Of a stretch of 64,000 nucleotides of DNA, positions 44,417 to 55,547 are shown piece after piece. The DNA lies in contig CM055104.1 in NCBI GenBank assembly GCA_029204225.1, forward strand, positions 48,740,451 to 48,804,450, given 5' to 3'. The position numbers and the translations under genes are program-made. This DNA comes from Diphasiastrum complanatum (taxonomy: Eukaryota; Streptophyta; Lycopodiopsida; Lycopodiales; Lycopodiaceae). How positions within the stretch are numbered: the stretch's first letter is position 1; each line of letters opens with the position of its first letter. Below the pieces are notes generated by a model. The model was not told where the DNA came from, ran no database searches, and saw nothing but the letters and a program-made list of their open reading frames with translations.

Positions 44417-46782
44417 CTAAAGATCCAACTTCTTCATTGATTTACGGATCATTCCTGCCCAAAGGAGAGCTTTTGCATCAGTATCAGAACTGAGCCAAAC
44501 TTTCTCAGCACGTCTTTGATTCTGTCTGAAATTCTTTGCTCTTTTTGGAGCCAATCGCTCATCCCTTTGCATGAAAGCTAGTTTAAATCGCTCTGCAATT
44601 GAAAGACCTGAATGTATGTGCTTTGGTGCTATGGGACTTTGTATCGGAGAAATAACTGCCCAACTTTGAGGATCAATGTCCTTCACGATCTGCTCATCTA
44701 CGATAACAGCTGGTAAAGCCTCCATTGGAATTGACTGTTGGAAGTAGCTATACTGAGATCGCTTGGGATTGACAACAATACGTGGACCCTCAACTTCTAA
44801 AAGTTCACGAGATTTTTTATCAATGGACGGCTGCAAAAAAATGAGAAGCACAAGATGCCATCAGGATGTTTGAACAATTTCATGTGAGATGCCTTCTGAT
44901 ATGCAATAAAAATAAAAGTTCCACAACTGAGCCGTCTCTGCTTACCCACACAAGCCAACGTAGGACCTGTGCCCCTTTTCCTACTTGCTTTGTTTCCAAG
45001 TCTTCCCAGCTCTCTGCAGCCTCCTCACGATTCAAGCTGGGTAAAATGTAAGGTAAAGCAGCCCTAGCAGCCGCATCACTCACAGAATTACCCCTGCATT
45101 GAAATCTGATGTTAAATAAGCACCACAAATGAACAAAGAAGCTTTCAACATAGGAGAGCTTGTGATGTCAACTAAATCAAATGTGATAATCATTTAACTT
45201 GATCAAACTCACTCACCAGATTTCTGTTCCAAGAATTAAGGTCAAATTTAACAAAAGCTGAAGGAACTTGCTATAAATAACAAGCAAGATAAGCTGAGAC
45301 GTATGGATTATAGAAACTCCTATACTTGTCTCCATAGAAGGTAATTTGCACCACAAGTCAGCAAACCAAGATAATAAATAAAGATATACCCGCAGCGAAG
45401 AGTCTGCAGAGAAGAGCAGTTCTCTATTAGTGCTTGGATTGATTGTGAGGTCAACAGACTGCAGTGACTGCATGAAACACGACAGGGTCATCTGCCATGC
45501 ACACCGAAGTTGAGTAATGAAAGCACTTTAACAAAATTAATGAACTTTCTGAAAGCTGGAGACAGTTTTCACAAATATGTCAATTTCATAACTTTGACAC
45601 AAGAAGGCCAAAACTGAAGATTCAGTATTTAAGCATTAAATAACTCTTGAGAACCAAAATAATCTTGTTTTTCCACAGAAAGAACAAGTGCACACCAGCG
45701 TGATGGTCTAATCTAATTCTAAACTACACTAGTACCCCAGAAGAAACCACATTAAGTGTCTCCTGACTTCTTTCATTAAAAGGAGAGAAGAGTTAAAATT
45801 CAGAACAAAAGCGGTAGAAAGTGCAATATAAATTCCAGAAGTAAAGTAGTTGCCTGGTTTGTTTGCAACTCCATATCAAAGCTCTCAGAAAAAGACCAAC
45901 ATGCTGGGTGTCTAGTTATTGATGAAGTTGGATCATTTCAGAACTATCAAAACTGTCTCACAAACCTCAAAGGGCAACAATGAGATTGCAGATTGAACAT
46001 GAACCAATGTAAATGGCATGATTTTTCTGGTTAGTTGATCATGAGATGCTCTTTCTTTGGGATCACACCTTTGGCTTTTCAAGCAATACACTGTTGAAAA
46101 TTTCCGGTTTCATAATGTGGAAAACCATATCTCATGTTGGTCCCAAAAGATTAATTTCAGAAGATTATAAACTGAAAGCTGCCGCTAGACTGCCAAACAT
46201 AACAAAAGTATCAAGCCAATATAATCTCGTTCCAAAATCTTATCAAGAAACCAAGAAATGGGCACATTATTTCTAGAAGTAGAACATCTTAAATATTTGC
46301 TCATCACCTGTTCAGAGACCAAGGAACAAAGTGGTCAACGGAATATCTACATCAGAACAGCAAATTTGCAAAGATGGACACTGGACATATAGGTGGACTA
46401 GATAAGGTTGGAGAAACTTTGGCAATAAGCTACCCTCAATAATTAGATATATTAGCTTAGATAATCTTACTTCAGTTTACCACCTGAATCAGCATCCGAA
46501 AATGCATCAACTAACAAACATACCGAGAGAAGGCAAATGCATGCAGAGCTGATTTTGAGTTACTATCTCAGCTTTAAGCAATTTACATCCATGTGGAGTT
46601 CAAGTTAAAGACCTTATATCAACAACTTTCAGAAGAGGGCATAGCTTTGCCACTTCCACCATGCCATCATCTGTTACCTCAGAGCCTGACACATCAAGCA
46701 GCTCCCACGATCCATCCGCTAAAGCTAGGAGTAGTTTACTTTGCAACACTCGCCTACGGCGTGCAACCGCCAAAATCTTCAA
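44417..46782 (-). CDS. 3' exons of an FBL11-like leucine-rich-repeat protein
   Basis: Four minus-strand exons chain in phase into 269 residues: 46782-46613, 45467-45390 (acceptor alternatively at 45458), 45093-44946 and 44830-44417, with TAG at 44417-44419. The first two carry leucine-rich repeats ('SWELLDVSGSEVTDDGMVE', 'VAKLCPLLKVVDIR', 'SIQALIENCSSLQTLRCGG'). The last two carry 'LPSLNREEAAESWEDLE', 'GAQVLRWLVW', 'MEALPAVIVDEQIVKDIDP' and 'RDERLAPKRAKNFRQNQRR'. From memory of the family this arrangement suits the C-terminus of the plant BTB/F-box protein FBL11, a predicted ubiquitin ligase adaptor. The naming is moderate, the exon chain is strong. Upstream exons should lie above 46.8 kb but I cannot find them. 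Confidence 0.7.
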
Positions 46783-48278
46783 CTGCAGGCATCAGAAAAT
46801 TAGGACATTCTCCAATTATAATAGAATCGAGAAAAAGAAACTCGTAATTAAACACCCGTGTAGAACATGAAATGAATTATGAGGCTACTGTCAATCTCCA
46901 AAACAGATAAAAATTCTATTTATATCGTACAAATGACTTAATGATCACCTGATGCAGCTACGGTGGATTAACTTATCAACATTTAAATTTCAGTTTGAAA
47001 AGATTAAATATTGTTGAAGCAGTTTACAGAAAAATATTTATCGAGAGTACTAGGCATGCCCACTCAACCTTGAGAACATCAAGTTATGGCAACTTGACAT
47101 AGCATCTTCTATAAGCAAGGGGAAATATTTTTTCCACAACCAATAATGAGATAGAAGAATCCAATGATAGCTGCAAGAGAAAGAAAGGAAACTTTTAAGC
47201 GTTTTTAAACGATGGTGCAGAGGAAGCTTCTTTGTCTAAGAAAATTTCTTCCTGCATTTCACCCCACTGCCTTTCAGAAGTCTGCCACGGCCAAGCTCAT
47301 TTTGCACAACCCTACGGATCCCAGAACACGCTTCACTTCTGTGATTTTATTCAACCTTTGTTAAAACTCCTACAAAGACATTGATTGCATATGTTTTCAT
47401 TCTCAAGGGAAAACAATAGCTTGATAAATCCAAACTCAGATATTATTAGAGCTGTAAAGCCACTTCATCCTCGTTTTTCATACCCAACCTATTCGGCACG
47501 TTAGTATCAGCGGTCTACCAGACACCTCAACCGTATGGTTAACACTCCACTGAGGAATATTCCACAAGGAGGTCCAATTGTGAGCCGATCAGCAATTTTA
47601 CTTCTTCATACCCTCAAAAGTTTATTCTCACCTTGAAGTTCAAAAGCTTTTAAGAAAGATGTTCCTCAGCTTCTAGTGTTGGATCCTTGTCGCTATTCAC
47701 CATGAGCTATTGAACTATCACAATGAGAAAATCTAAAAACATTCAAATAAGCTCATGAACTATCATGGAACTCTTTCCTTTACTAATATCAATCTGAAAA
47801 CTATCACTCCATAATATTTCTGGAATCTGTATTGTATCAACCATAAGAAATTATTGCTTTCCTAGTATGAGATACTAAACTTTTGACTTTATAAAAAAAA
47901 AATTAAATACTAGAGACACAGTAGTTATAAAAAAAGTTGCGAATTTTGCTTAATCAAAGATCTTCTCAACTTCCTTTGCTTTGCCATTCTTTGAGCAAGT
48001 GTCTATATCAGATAAATTATGGTCTCTCAGGCCTTTCCTTTGTCTCTTTAAATTTGAATATTTGTTTCAAACAAACTGCTTCTTTATGGTGAGGTGAAGT
48101 ATTTCCCTGGGTTCTTATTTTAATGATTTAAGGAAATATACGTGGGACAATTTTCCAGACAGAATTTCTGTCCCTATGACACGACAAGACAATCGTAACA
48201 TATCTCAGCAAGACCGTAAATAAACAACGTGCAACTTTATTTCCTGGACTGTCTTTTGATTTTGGCAGTCCCAAAGAA
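46783..48278. other. upstream region of the FBL11-like exons, no exon found
   Basis: The minus-strand gene must continue to the right, since the exon at 46613-46782 starts behind an acceptor. I found no further leucine-rich-repeat, F-box or BTB exon here. The DNA is AT-rich. Confidence 0.4.
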
Positions 48279-48400
48279 GTGCCTTTGTCACTCAAGGTGC
48301 TATCATCCATTGCTCCTTACCTTCCGCTAAACGAGAACATAAGAAATGGAGCATTGTTGTGGTCTCAGAATGTTTCATTTGCATTGAAGGCAGTGGCACA
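48279..48400 (+). pseudogene. short segment resembling the N-terminus of poly(ADP-ribose) glycohydrolase
   Basis: The translation 'VLSSIAPYLPLNENIRNG', followed by 'ALLWSQNVSFALKAVAQ', resembles the beginning of plant PARG proteins, where a 'LPYLPL' stretch is followed by a 'V..ALKA...GP' helix. The similarity ends at about 48395. No other PARG exon is visible nearby, so this looks like an isolated gene fragment, perhaps moved by a transposon. The identification is tentative. Confidence 0.3.
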
Positions 48401-49200
48401 AATTTGCTGCATGGAGAGGAAAATCACTTCACTGATCATGGACATGCATTGCATGAATATCTAGATACTTCAATTCCTTTTGTACAGAACAAACCTTTCA
48501 ACGATCAGCCTTACTTCGCACTTTCTTAGCTAAAGTTGCAAAAGAAGGGCTACAATGTAATTATGCCCCCTTTACATTTGTACAACTTGCATCGACATTG
48601 GGGGTAAAGTAGACATTATAAATCAACAACTTTTCCATGTGAACGAGGAAACTAGCATATAGGAGTGAGTCCTAAAAGCTTAGGGCTATCAAATTGTGTC
48701 TCTAACTTTGTGTACTTGAATTTCTTGATCGGTGACACAACCACATCCCACCATATAACAATCATACCCAGATTGAGAGAGGTTTGATTATCTAAGCATT
48801 GAAGAGAGGGTCTTAGGTGTGAGTTAGAAAACACTCGATAAGATGGAGATCCCTATCCTTGGGAGCCTTGTTATGTATTTGGTTCTAGAAGGCCAGGCCT
48901 CTAGAAGTTCGTTATTAAAAGTAAGCTACAAATTCACGTCAAAAGTCTATGAGTGCGACGTCCCACCAAGGATTTTTCATAGAATACCAAAATCTTCAGT
49001 TGAAAAACACATCAAAAGAAATCATGACGCAACACTTAACCTCCCAACCACAGATGCAGGTTGTACACTTTGTGATTGATACGCATGGTGCTTTCTTGCA
49101 TGAAGTTAGTTTAGGCAAACTTACAACGAGCTTGAATGTCTTGAACTTGAATAGGATCAATGCAACACTAGACTATGAAAACTGTTTGAAGGACATCACT
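48401..49200. other. spacer, probably 5' part of the gypsy fragment that follows
   Basis: Short frames at 48843-49079 and 48949-49209 have no known motif. The right end may hold the leader of the following gypsy element. Confidence 0.35.
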
Positions 49201-51085
49201 GGCAATTAACAATCTTCAACAATAGATTCTTGATATGCAGGCAAAACATAATAAGGAAAATCAGGAATGGAGGGAATTAGTGCAAACCAGGCAAGTTTTG
49301 CACCATCCTCTCTTCACGCCAGATCTTTTTTCCAGAGAGAAGAAAGATAGGACCCCCGATGTCGTGATTCCGTGGTTGGATCATTGGAGTTCGCATTTCT
49401 CTATGCACGATTCCATGGACGACAACAAGATCAGTATGTCATGTATTTGCAAGGTAAAGCATTAACCTGGTGGCAGGATCTTAGAGGCAAGGCCGAGGTC
49501 CCCAAGTCTTGGGAGGATTTTTGTAAGGCCTTCAAGGCGGCCTTCTTACCCATCTTGGATGACTTGAGTTCTATCGCCAGTATGTGACGATTCATATGGG
49601 GAACCGGCCCTTGGATGCATACTTGCAAGATTTTCAGGAGGTATATTCTCGTTTTGCTACAAGAATAGATCCTGCTTTAGTCAAGTTGCATTTTATTTTG
49701 GGATTGCCTAAAGATTTTCAACTCGAACTAAGGAGGAACCAGCCTCATACTCTCAAGGATGTTGTTCGTTGTGCTAAGCTATACAATGATACTCGTATAG
49801 TAGCCAAGCCTGAGCCTGCTGGCCAACCCGAGGGGCAAAGGGTAAAAATACATTCATTTTAAAGAAAGGAAAAGAAAAGGTGAAGGGTACATTCTTTTTA
49901 AAGAAAGGAAAAAAAAAGGTGAAGGGTACTCCTTTGGAGCCAAGTGGATCAAAGAATCGATCCTCCATGGACCAAGAAACCTTTGCAAAGGCCAAGAGCG
50001 ACAACTTATGCTTTAATTGCATGGAACCGGGTCATGTGGCAAAGGAGTGCCCGAAGAAAAGGAAAAATGTTAAAGGGGCTTCTTTTAAGGTGCCAGGTAA
50101 CTCTAACATTTCAAGCATTGATTTGACCTTTGCTAATAATTCTAGTTGTGAGCATTGTTGTTTTGATACGGTAGCTTTTGGTCCCCACGACCTAATTCGG
50201 ATGAATGGGATCGTTGGAGGCCAAGCCGTAATAGTGTTATTTGACCATGGTTCCACACATAATTTTATTAACTCTAAGTTATTGTAGAAATTAAAGGTGG
50301 AAACAAAGCAAAGTGACCATTGATATGTGGTAAAGCTGGCCACAGGAGCAGAGAGTCAAGTTTGAGACCGGATAGTCCCACGTCTTCCTATTCAAGTTCA
50401 GGGATATAAGGATAAATTAGATTTCCATGTAATGAATTTGGATAAAGTAAACATTATACTTGGTAAGGAGTGGTTCTATGAGAGGAATGGGTTGTTAAAG
50501 AAAAACTATGTAGCTCACAGTTGTTGTTCTTGCATAACGGCTCTCTCATTGAATTGAATGGAAATGTGGATATTTCTTTTCCTTATATGCTTTCTGCTAT
50601 GGAAACAGTTAAATGTATGGATGTTGTTGATTGTAATTCTTTCTTTATGCTGGTTGAAGGATTTCACTTACCATGAAGATTGCAATTTACAATATTATAA
50701 TTTCTAGATGGAATTAATGTCTAACAACCTAAAACAAGAAAATTCGTCGGAAGGTGAAACCTTTAGGAAACTTAGACAAGAATTGAACGATGTGTTTCCT
50801 GAACATCCTCCCCCCTCTAGGGGAGTCGACCATGGTATTATACTCATTCATGGTAGTTCTCCTATATCTTTGTATGCTTATAGGATGAGTACTATAGAGG
50901 AGGATGAAGCAGTTGCAAAACTATCTTAAGATGGGCCATGTGAGGCCTAAGTCCCCTTGGGGGGCACCAGTTCTTTTGGTTGATAAAAAAGATGGAGGTA
51001 CTCGTCTTTGTGTAGACCGTAAAAAGTTAAATAAATTAACGATTAAAAACCGTTACCCCTTACCTCGAATGGATGAACTGGGTTA
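49200..51085 (+). mobile_element. decayed Ty3/gypsy fragment: gag, protease and start of reverse transcriptase
   Basis: Gag is read in several frames from 49235: 'IPWLDHWSSHF', 'GKALTWWQDLRGKAEVPKSW', 'SFLQDFQEVYS' type region, 'LHFILGLPKDFQLELRRNQP'. A CCHC knuckle ('CFNCMEPGHVAKEC') lies at 50009-50050. Protease follows ('FDHGSTHNFINSKLL', with His where most elements read Ser, Thr or Asp), and then the reverse transcriptase start at 50904-51085 ('[20 protein letters not shown]', '[18 protein letters not shown]'). Similarity stops abruptly at about 51085. A 38-bp tandem duplication (49858-49928) adds Lys-rich codons before the knuckle. Multiple shifts and stops show it is dead. Confidence 0.85.
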
Positions 51086-51489
51086 TGCAAAAACTCGTTA
51101 TAAGCTTGCAGATTGCAGTACAGTTGCTGAACCCATGTGTGAGATGGGCTATGATGGCATTGGACACCATGGCTACACTTTTGGGAATAATGGATGCTGG
51201 TGTAGATTTCCAAACTCAAGTTGAGCACTCGTCATGCTTTAAAATAGGGAGGGAGAGAGGTGGGTTTGATATCTGAAAAGTTGATGTTGCTTAGTAGTGT
51301 CTAGTTAAGTATAGATCTGAAAGTATTTGCAAATTCAGATCTTTACCTCTTTGGATCTAGGGCCCCAGAAAGTTTTCATTTGAAATTTGGATGCTACAAT
51401 GCTAAATGTCTAACCTATCTCCAATTGAAGTCATTTGTGCTTAAGCTTAAGTATTTTTCATTGCATGCTTACCATGTTCCTAACCATAG
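51086..51489. other. unassigned sequence between gypsy break and hAT element
   Basis: No recognisable coding similarity. This is the sequence joined to the gypsy fragment after its break at about 51085. Confidence 0.4.
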
Positions 51490-51494
51490 TTGCA

Positions 51495-51660
51495 CAGAAT
51501 CGCGATTCTGGGACTGGGCGTTTCGGAAATCGTGTTTCTGAGAAACGCGATTCTCAGCCCAGAATCGCACTCCAGAATCCCACCAAAAAAAAATCAATAA
51601 ATTAAAAATTTTCAACACCTCTTCACGGCCAGAATCGCGCCAGCCGTAGAGGTGTTAAAT
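51495..51660. repeat. foldback (hairpin-forming) segment at the left end of hAT copy B
   Basis: Two inverted repeats lie in sequence. The words 'gcgattctggg' (near 51503) and 'cccagaatcgc' (near 51560) are complementary, enclosing 'gaaacg' type half-sites. Then 'aacacctct' (51614) and 'agaggtgtt' (51648) are complementary around 'cagaatcgcg'. The core word 'cagaatcgc' recurs four times. It looks like the subterminal region of a DNA transposon. Confidence 0.65.
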
Positions 51661-52742
51661 TTTTTTGTTTTGAGCTGTAGGCGTCGGATCTTGGCGTGTG
51701 GATAGTCGACAAGCATCTACTCGGCGATACGGAGGTGGTGTGCACGGTGCCAGGGGGATCTGAGCTTCGAGCAGATCGAAACAATCAGTTTTCGATCTTT
51801 GGTAAGTGTAGGTTTGTCTTTTTGCAAGTGTTGACATTGAGCTGTAGGCAACCAAATCAAGCGTAGTTTGGCTCTAGACCACCTTTCTTCATGCCCACGG
51901 TGATTCCTACGGGGTCAGTTTCAACCATTACAGCACACCTTGCGAGATTTGAACACCACAATCCAAATGCTTGTTTTTTTTTGCCATTTGCACGGTGCTG
52001 CATCACAGGTTTCTGGACAGGGACAGGGACAGAGACAGGGACAGGGGGCAGGAGTAGCTGCAGGTTCACAGGCAGGGGTCACAGGTATGTAGGCACGGCC
52101 TACTACAGGTGCAGAGCCTAGTACAGCACGTTCTGGGCAGGGTTTAGGTGCAGTGCACGGTCCAGGAGGTGCCACTCCAGTTCCACCCGCAGCAGCAGGG
52201 CTTACTTCAGAGGGGAGAGCGTCACATGAGCAGGTTGGATCAGCAGCAGCGGGTCCTTCTCGTCCCTCCTCTTTTTCGGCGGCAGATGCAGCACATGGTT
52301 CGACAGGTCCTCCCAGAGAAAGTGATACACCCACAGATCAGCCATCTGGTTCGCGTGTTAGACCACGAGCGCCATGTGCACAACAGAGAGAGGTTAGGCC
52401 CAGACAGCAGACCCTTGATCGATGCGGGTGGCAGAGAGAGCAGCATGCCCGGTGCACTTGACTTGCTAGCCAGTTCTTTTACGAGTGCGGCATTTCCTTT
52501 GCTGTTGCTAACACTTGGGTGTTCAGAGAGTTTTGCACACAGATGGCAGCCATGGATGCTAAATGGACGCCTCCCAGACGAGAGGCATTGCGAGGCAGGA
52601 TGCTTCGTCAGGAGGAGGAGACCATTACGCAGGAGCTGAGTTCCATTCGCTCAGCTTGGCAAATGTAAGTACTTTGTTTCCATAAACCCAATGCAAGCGT
52701 TTAGGGTTGACTCGTGGCGCAATTTTTGCATTTGGCTAATGG

Positions 52743-53100
52743 GTGTTTTGTGGCAAGTATGGATGCACGATATTGAGTGATGGATGGACCGACATTCGTC
52801 GGCGATCCATCATCAATGTCTTGGTTTCTTGCCCGCTTGGCACAGTATTCCTACGTGGCGTGGATGCCACTCGAGGTGGTGACGCCATCACAGCCGATTT
52901 CATATGGGAGGTTATCAGAGATGTTATTGTTGACATTGGAGTAGAGCATGTGGTTCAGGTTGTCACGGACAACGTTTCGAACTGCAAGCAAATGGGAGAG
53001 ATTATGACGAGGGAGCACCCCAGCATTGTGTGGACACCTTGTGCTGCGCATTGCATAGACTTGCTCATCCATGACCTGTGTGCACTTCCATGGATCAGAG
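52743..53100 (+). pseudogene. DUF659 (hAT transposase) exon, copy B
   Basis: The frame contains 'CTILSDGWTDIRRRSIIN', 'VSCPLGTVFLRGVDATRGGD', 'VVQVVTDNVSNCKQMGE' and 'WTPCAAHCIDLLIHDLCALP', a full DUF659 block. Unlike copy A, both Asp residues, in 'SDGWTD' and 'VTDN', are kept. It ends at 'WIRE' before 'ggtattgg', probably the exon border. This is the best preserved transposase piece in the window. Confidence 0.85.
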
Positions 53101-53214
53101 AGGTATTGGTTTCTCCATTTGCTATGCTATCTTGATTGACGCCTGCTCCATGCTGCTAAACACATCTCAACTACTGTCTAAATTTTTCACTGGATGTCTG
53201 TGTTGCAGGTCACT

Positions 53215-53455
53215 TCTACGGCCATGCGCCTGGTCACTTTTGTTACCACTGGCCCTATTCCGCACCTTCTCGCACCTGAACCTGAAGAAGCCAACACCCA
53301 CACGCTTTGCCTTTTACTTTTTGGCGCTAGAGCGATTAGTATTAGTGAAGGACGCATTGCGGCGGATGGTTTCCGGCGAGTCCTTCCGAGAGTTCGTGGA
53401 CGTCCCACATGCGGCGTTTTTCCGGTCCACTATGTTCGATGAGCAGTTCTAGACA
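53215..53455 (+). pseudogene. hAT transposase exon after DUF659, broken
   Basis: After an acceptor 'gttgcag' the translation gives 'RTFSHLNLKKPTPTRFAFYF', 'LALERLVLVKDALRRM' and 'SGESFREFVD', the RNase-H-like part that follows DUF659 in plant hAT proteins. A TAG near 53452 interrupts it, and the remaining catalytic part and dimerisation domain are absent because the copia LTR begins about 100 bp further on. Confidence 0.7.
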
Positions 53456-53550
53456 GATGCTGAGGAAATTACTGGGGTCCTTCTACCCATTTTTAGAGTG
53501 TTGCGCCTGGTAGACCGTGAGGGGCGACAAATTCCAAGGCCTAGCTATGG

Positions 53551-53914
53551 TGTATCATAACAACATAGTAAGCACACTATGAAAGCTTCAGAACACCAGC
53601 TATGGAGTAGAACACAAAAGCAAGAGAGAGAGGACTTCAAAGCTCACACAACATGAATGAATATTCAAAGTGAAGTAGGGCGTGGAAACCCCTCCAAAGT
53701 TTGGGCTACATATAGCATGTTATGTATAGAGGTGGTGTCTTGCTAATTCTAGCTCTAGAACCCACATGGGTCCTTAACCTACTTGATTTACTTGCCTAAT
53801 TAGCACAAGTGGGGTGTACTATGTACATAAATGTTTTACCCCCATGTCTTATGCACAACTTACAAGTTACAAGTATACAAGCCTTAAGGGGCAAAATAGG
53901 CATTTATTTCAACA
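53551..53914 (-). repeat. 3' LTR of the minus-strand copia element
   Basis: On the minus strand a polypurine tract ('ccattgaggggggg', plus-strand 53915-53928) directly precedes 'tgttgaaataaatgcc', and the segment ends '...tgttatgataca' at 53551, giving TG...CA ends and about 364 bp. Its partner LTR lies beyond the window, so the left boundary is inferred from the ends only. Confidence 0.65.
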
Positions 53915-54089
53915 CCCCCCCTCAATGGCTATTTTGTTCATATCAACACCTAGCATGCTACGAAACTTTTCAAATTTTTCTCTACTAAGTGCCTTAGTAA
54001 AGATATCTGCTGCTTGTTCGTTGGTATCATAGTACTCGAGCTGAATTTCTCCGCTTTGTATCTTCTCTCGTAAGAAGTGTTGATCCACC

Positions 54090-54941
54090 TCAATATGCTT
54101 CGTACGAGCATGGTACACAAGGATTTTTGGCAAGCTGGATGCAACTTTGGCTGTCACACTGAAGAATAGTAGGACCATCCTGTGGAATCTGCACCTCCCC
54201 AAGAAGTCTCCTGAGCCATATTGCCTCGCAGGCAACTTTTGCCGCTGCCCTGTACTCAGCCTCTGTCGATGATAAGGTAACTGTGGGCTGTTTCTTGCTA
54301 CACCAAGAAATGGCCCCTGAACCAAGGTTGAAAGTGTAACCTGTGGTCGACTTTCGATCATCCCTATCACCTGCCCAATCCGAATCGGTAAAGCCTCCAA
54401 GCTGAAGCTTTCTGTCATCTGTGTACTCAATCCCATAGCAGGTTGTCCCTTTGACATACCTCAAAACCCTCTTGGCTGCTTTCCAATGTGCTTCAGTTGG
54501 AAAACTCATGAACTGGCTTGCTACACCAACCGCATAGGAAATGTCTGGTCTCGTAGTGGTGAGATGAATCAGGCTACCCACAAGCTGCCTGTTCAAGACT
54601 TCACATGCATAGTTAGCTTGGGAAATAAACACACAGTTTTCCTTTTTCCAAACCTCCAAGCCAAGACAATAGTGGATTAAGCCCAAATCCTTCATCTCGA
54701 ACTCATTTGATAAATGAGCCTTCACCTTTTCAACAAGCTGCCCATTGTTACCCGTGATGACCAAGTCATCCACATAGAGAACTATCAAAACAATGTTCCC
54801 ATCTTCCTCCTTCACGAATAGGTTGCAATCCGACTGACTCTTTATGAATTGCTCCTTGGCAAAATAGTCGTCAATACGACTATACCAGGCCCTGGGTGCC
54901 TGCTTCAAACCATATAAGGCCTTCTTAAGCCTGCATACCAT
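54090..54941 (-). pseudogene. copia reverse transcriptase palm and RNase H
   Basis: The 283-codon frame contains 'LKKALYGLKQAPRAWYSRID', the catalytic 'LYVDDLVITG', then RNase H with 'GFTDSDWAGDRDDRKSTTGY', 'SLSSTEAEYRAAAKVACEAI' and 'CDSQSCIQLAKNP'. A frameshift near 54115 separates it from its end 'ARTKHIEVDQHFLREKI' and 'ADIFTKALSREKFEKFR', which finishes at 53909. A deletion appears between 'LNRQLVG' and the RNase H approach, since the connecting region is short. Confidence 0.88.
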
Positions 54942-55375
54942 ACTTTCTTTGCCTCAAAATCTTGTGGCTGTTCCATGTAGACTTCTTCAGCCAACTGTCC
55001 ATTAAGAAAAGCACTCTTCACGTCCATTTGATGGACCTCCCAACCAAAAAATGCAGCCAATGCTAAAACCAACCTGATAGACGTGATCTTAGCTACCGGT
55101 GCAAACGTCTCATCATAGTCCAAGCCCTCCTTCTGTGCATAGCCTTTGGCAACCAGCCTTGCCTTATGCTTTTCGATGCTCCCATCCGATTTGTATTTGG
55201 TCCTGTAGACCCACTTACAGGCAATAGGACGCTTCCCTTTTGGTAACTTCACCAAATCCCATGTATCATTCTTGAGAATGGAGTCGTACTCCTCTTGCAT
55301 AGCATGTTGCCATACCTTCTCTTCTGCTGCCTCAACGAATGTATGCGGATCTTGTGAATCCAAAATAGTAGTCAT
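54905..55375 (-). pseudogene. copia reverse transcriptase, fingers
   Basis: Contains 'NDTWDLVKLPKGKRPIACKW', 'KHKARLVAKGYAQKEGLDYD' and 'HQMDVKSAFLNGQL', the standard start of copia reverse transcriptase. The frame is lost at about 54940, where the next segment overlaps in another frame. Confidence 0.88.
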
Positions 55376-55547
55376 AAGTGCAGAGTTTGTCTCCTGGTGT
55401 TCATGCTGCTGGGCTTGCCTTTAAGACCTCCTAGCCCCTGGATTGCTGCTCTCTCCCTCATCCAATATCAAACCATCCTGCACAGTTTGCCAATACCACT
55501 TGGGAAACTTCTTCCTTGCAGTTGGTGATGAAGACGGTGAATAGGAC

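Larger units (their letters stand above)
51490..53550 (+). mobile_element. hAT transposon (copy B), probably truncated on the right by a copia element
   Basis: Copy B corresponds to copy A at 17.6-20.1 kb. It has the short first exon ('VDKHLLGDTEVVCTV', about 51690-51750), the conserved 'ctttg/gtaagtg' donor at 51789-51800, the linker ('PSRPSSFSAADAAHGSTG' and 'PPRESDTPTDQPSGS', 52230-52360), 'PPRREALRGRMLRQEEE' (52570-52620), the DUF659 exon (52743-53100) and a further exon ('PTPTRFAFYFLALERLVL', 53215-53450) that copy A has lost. The BED-finger exon of copy A is not visible here. The sequence ends at about 53550 where a copia LTR begins. Neither copy is complete. Confidence 0.8.

Noticed and set aside
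52153-52639. Pro/Ser/Gln-rich genes between 52.1 and 52.6 kb
   Set aside because: One frame is the linker of hAT copy B, the others are its shadows. The matching linker is present in copy A.
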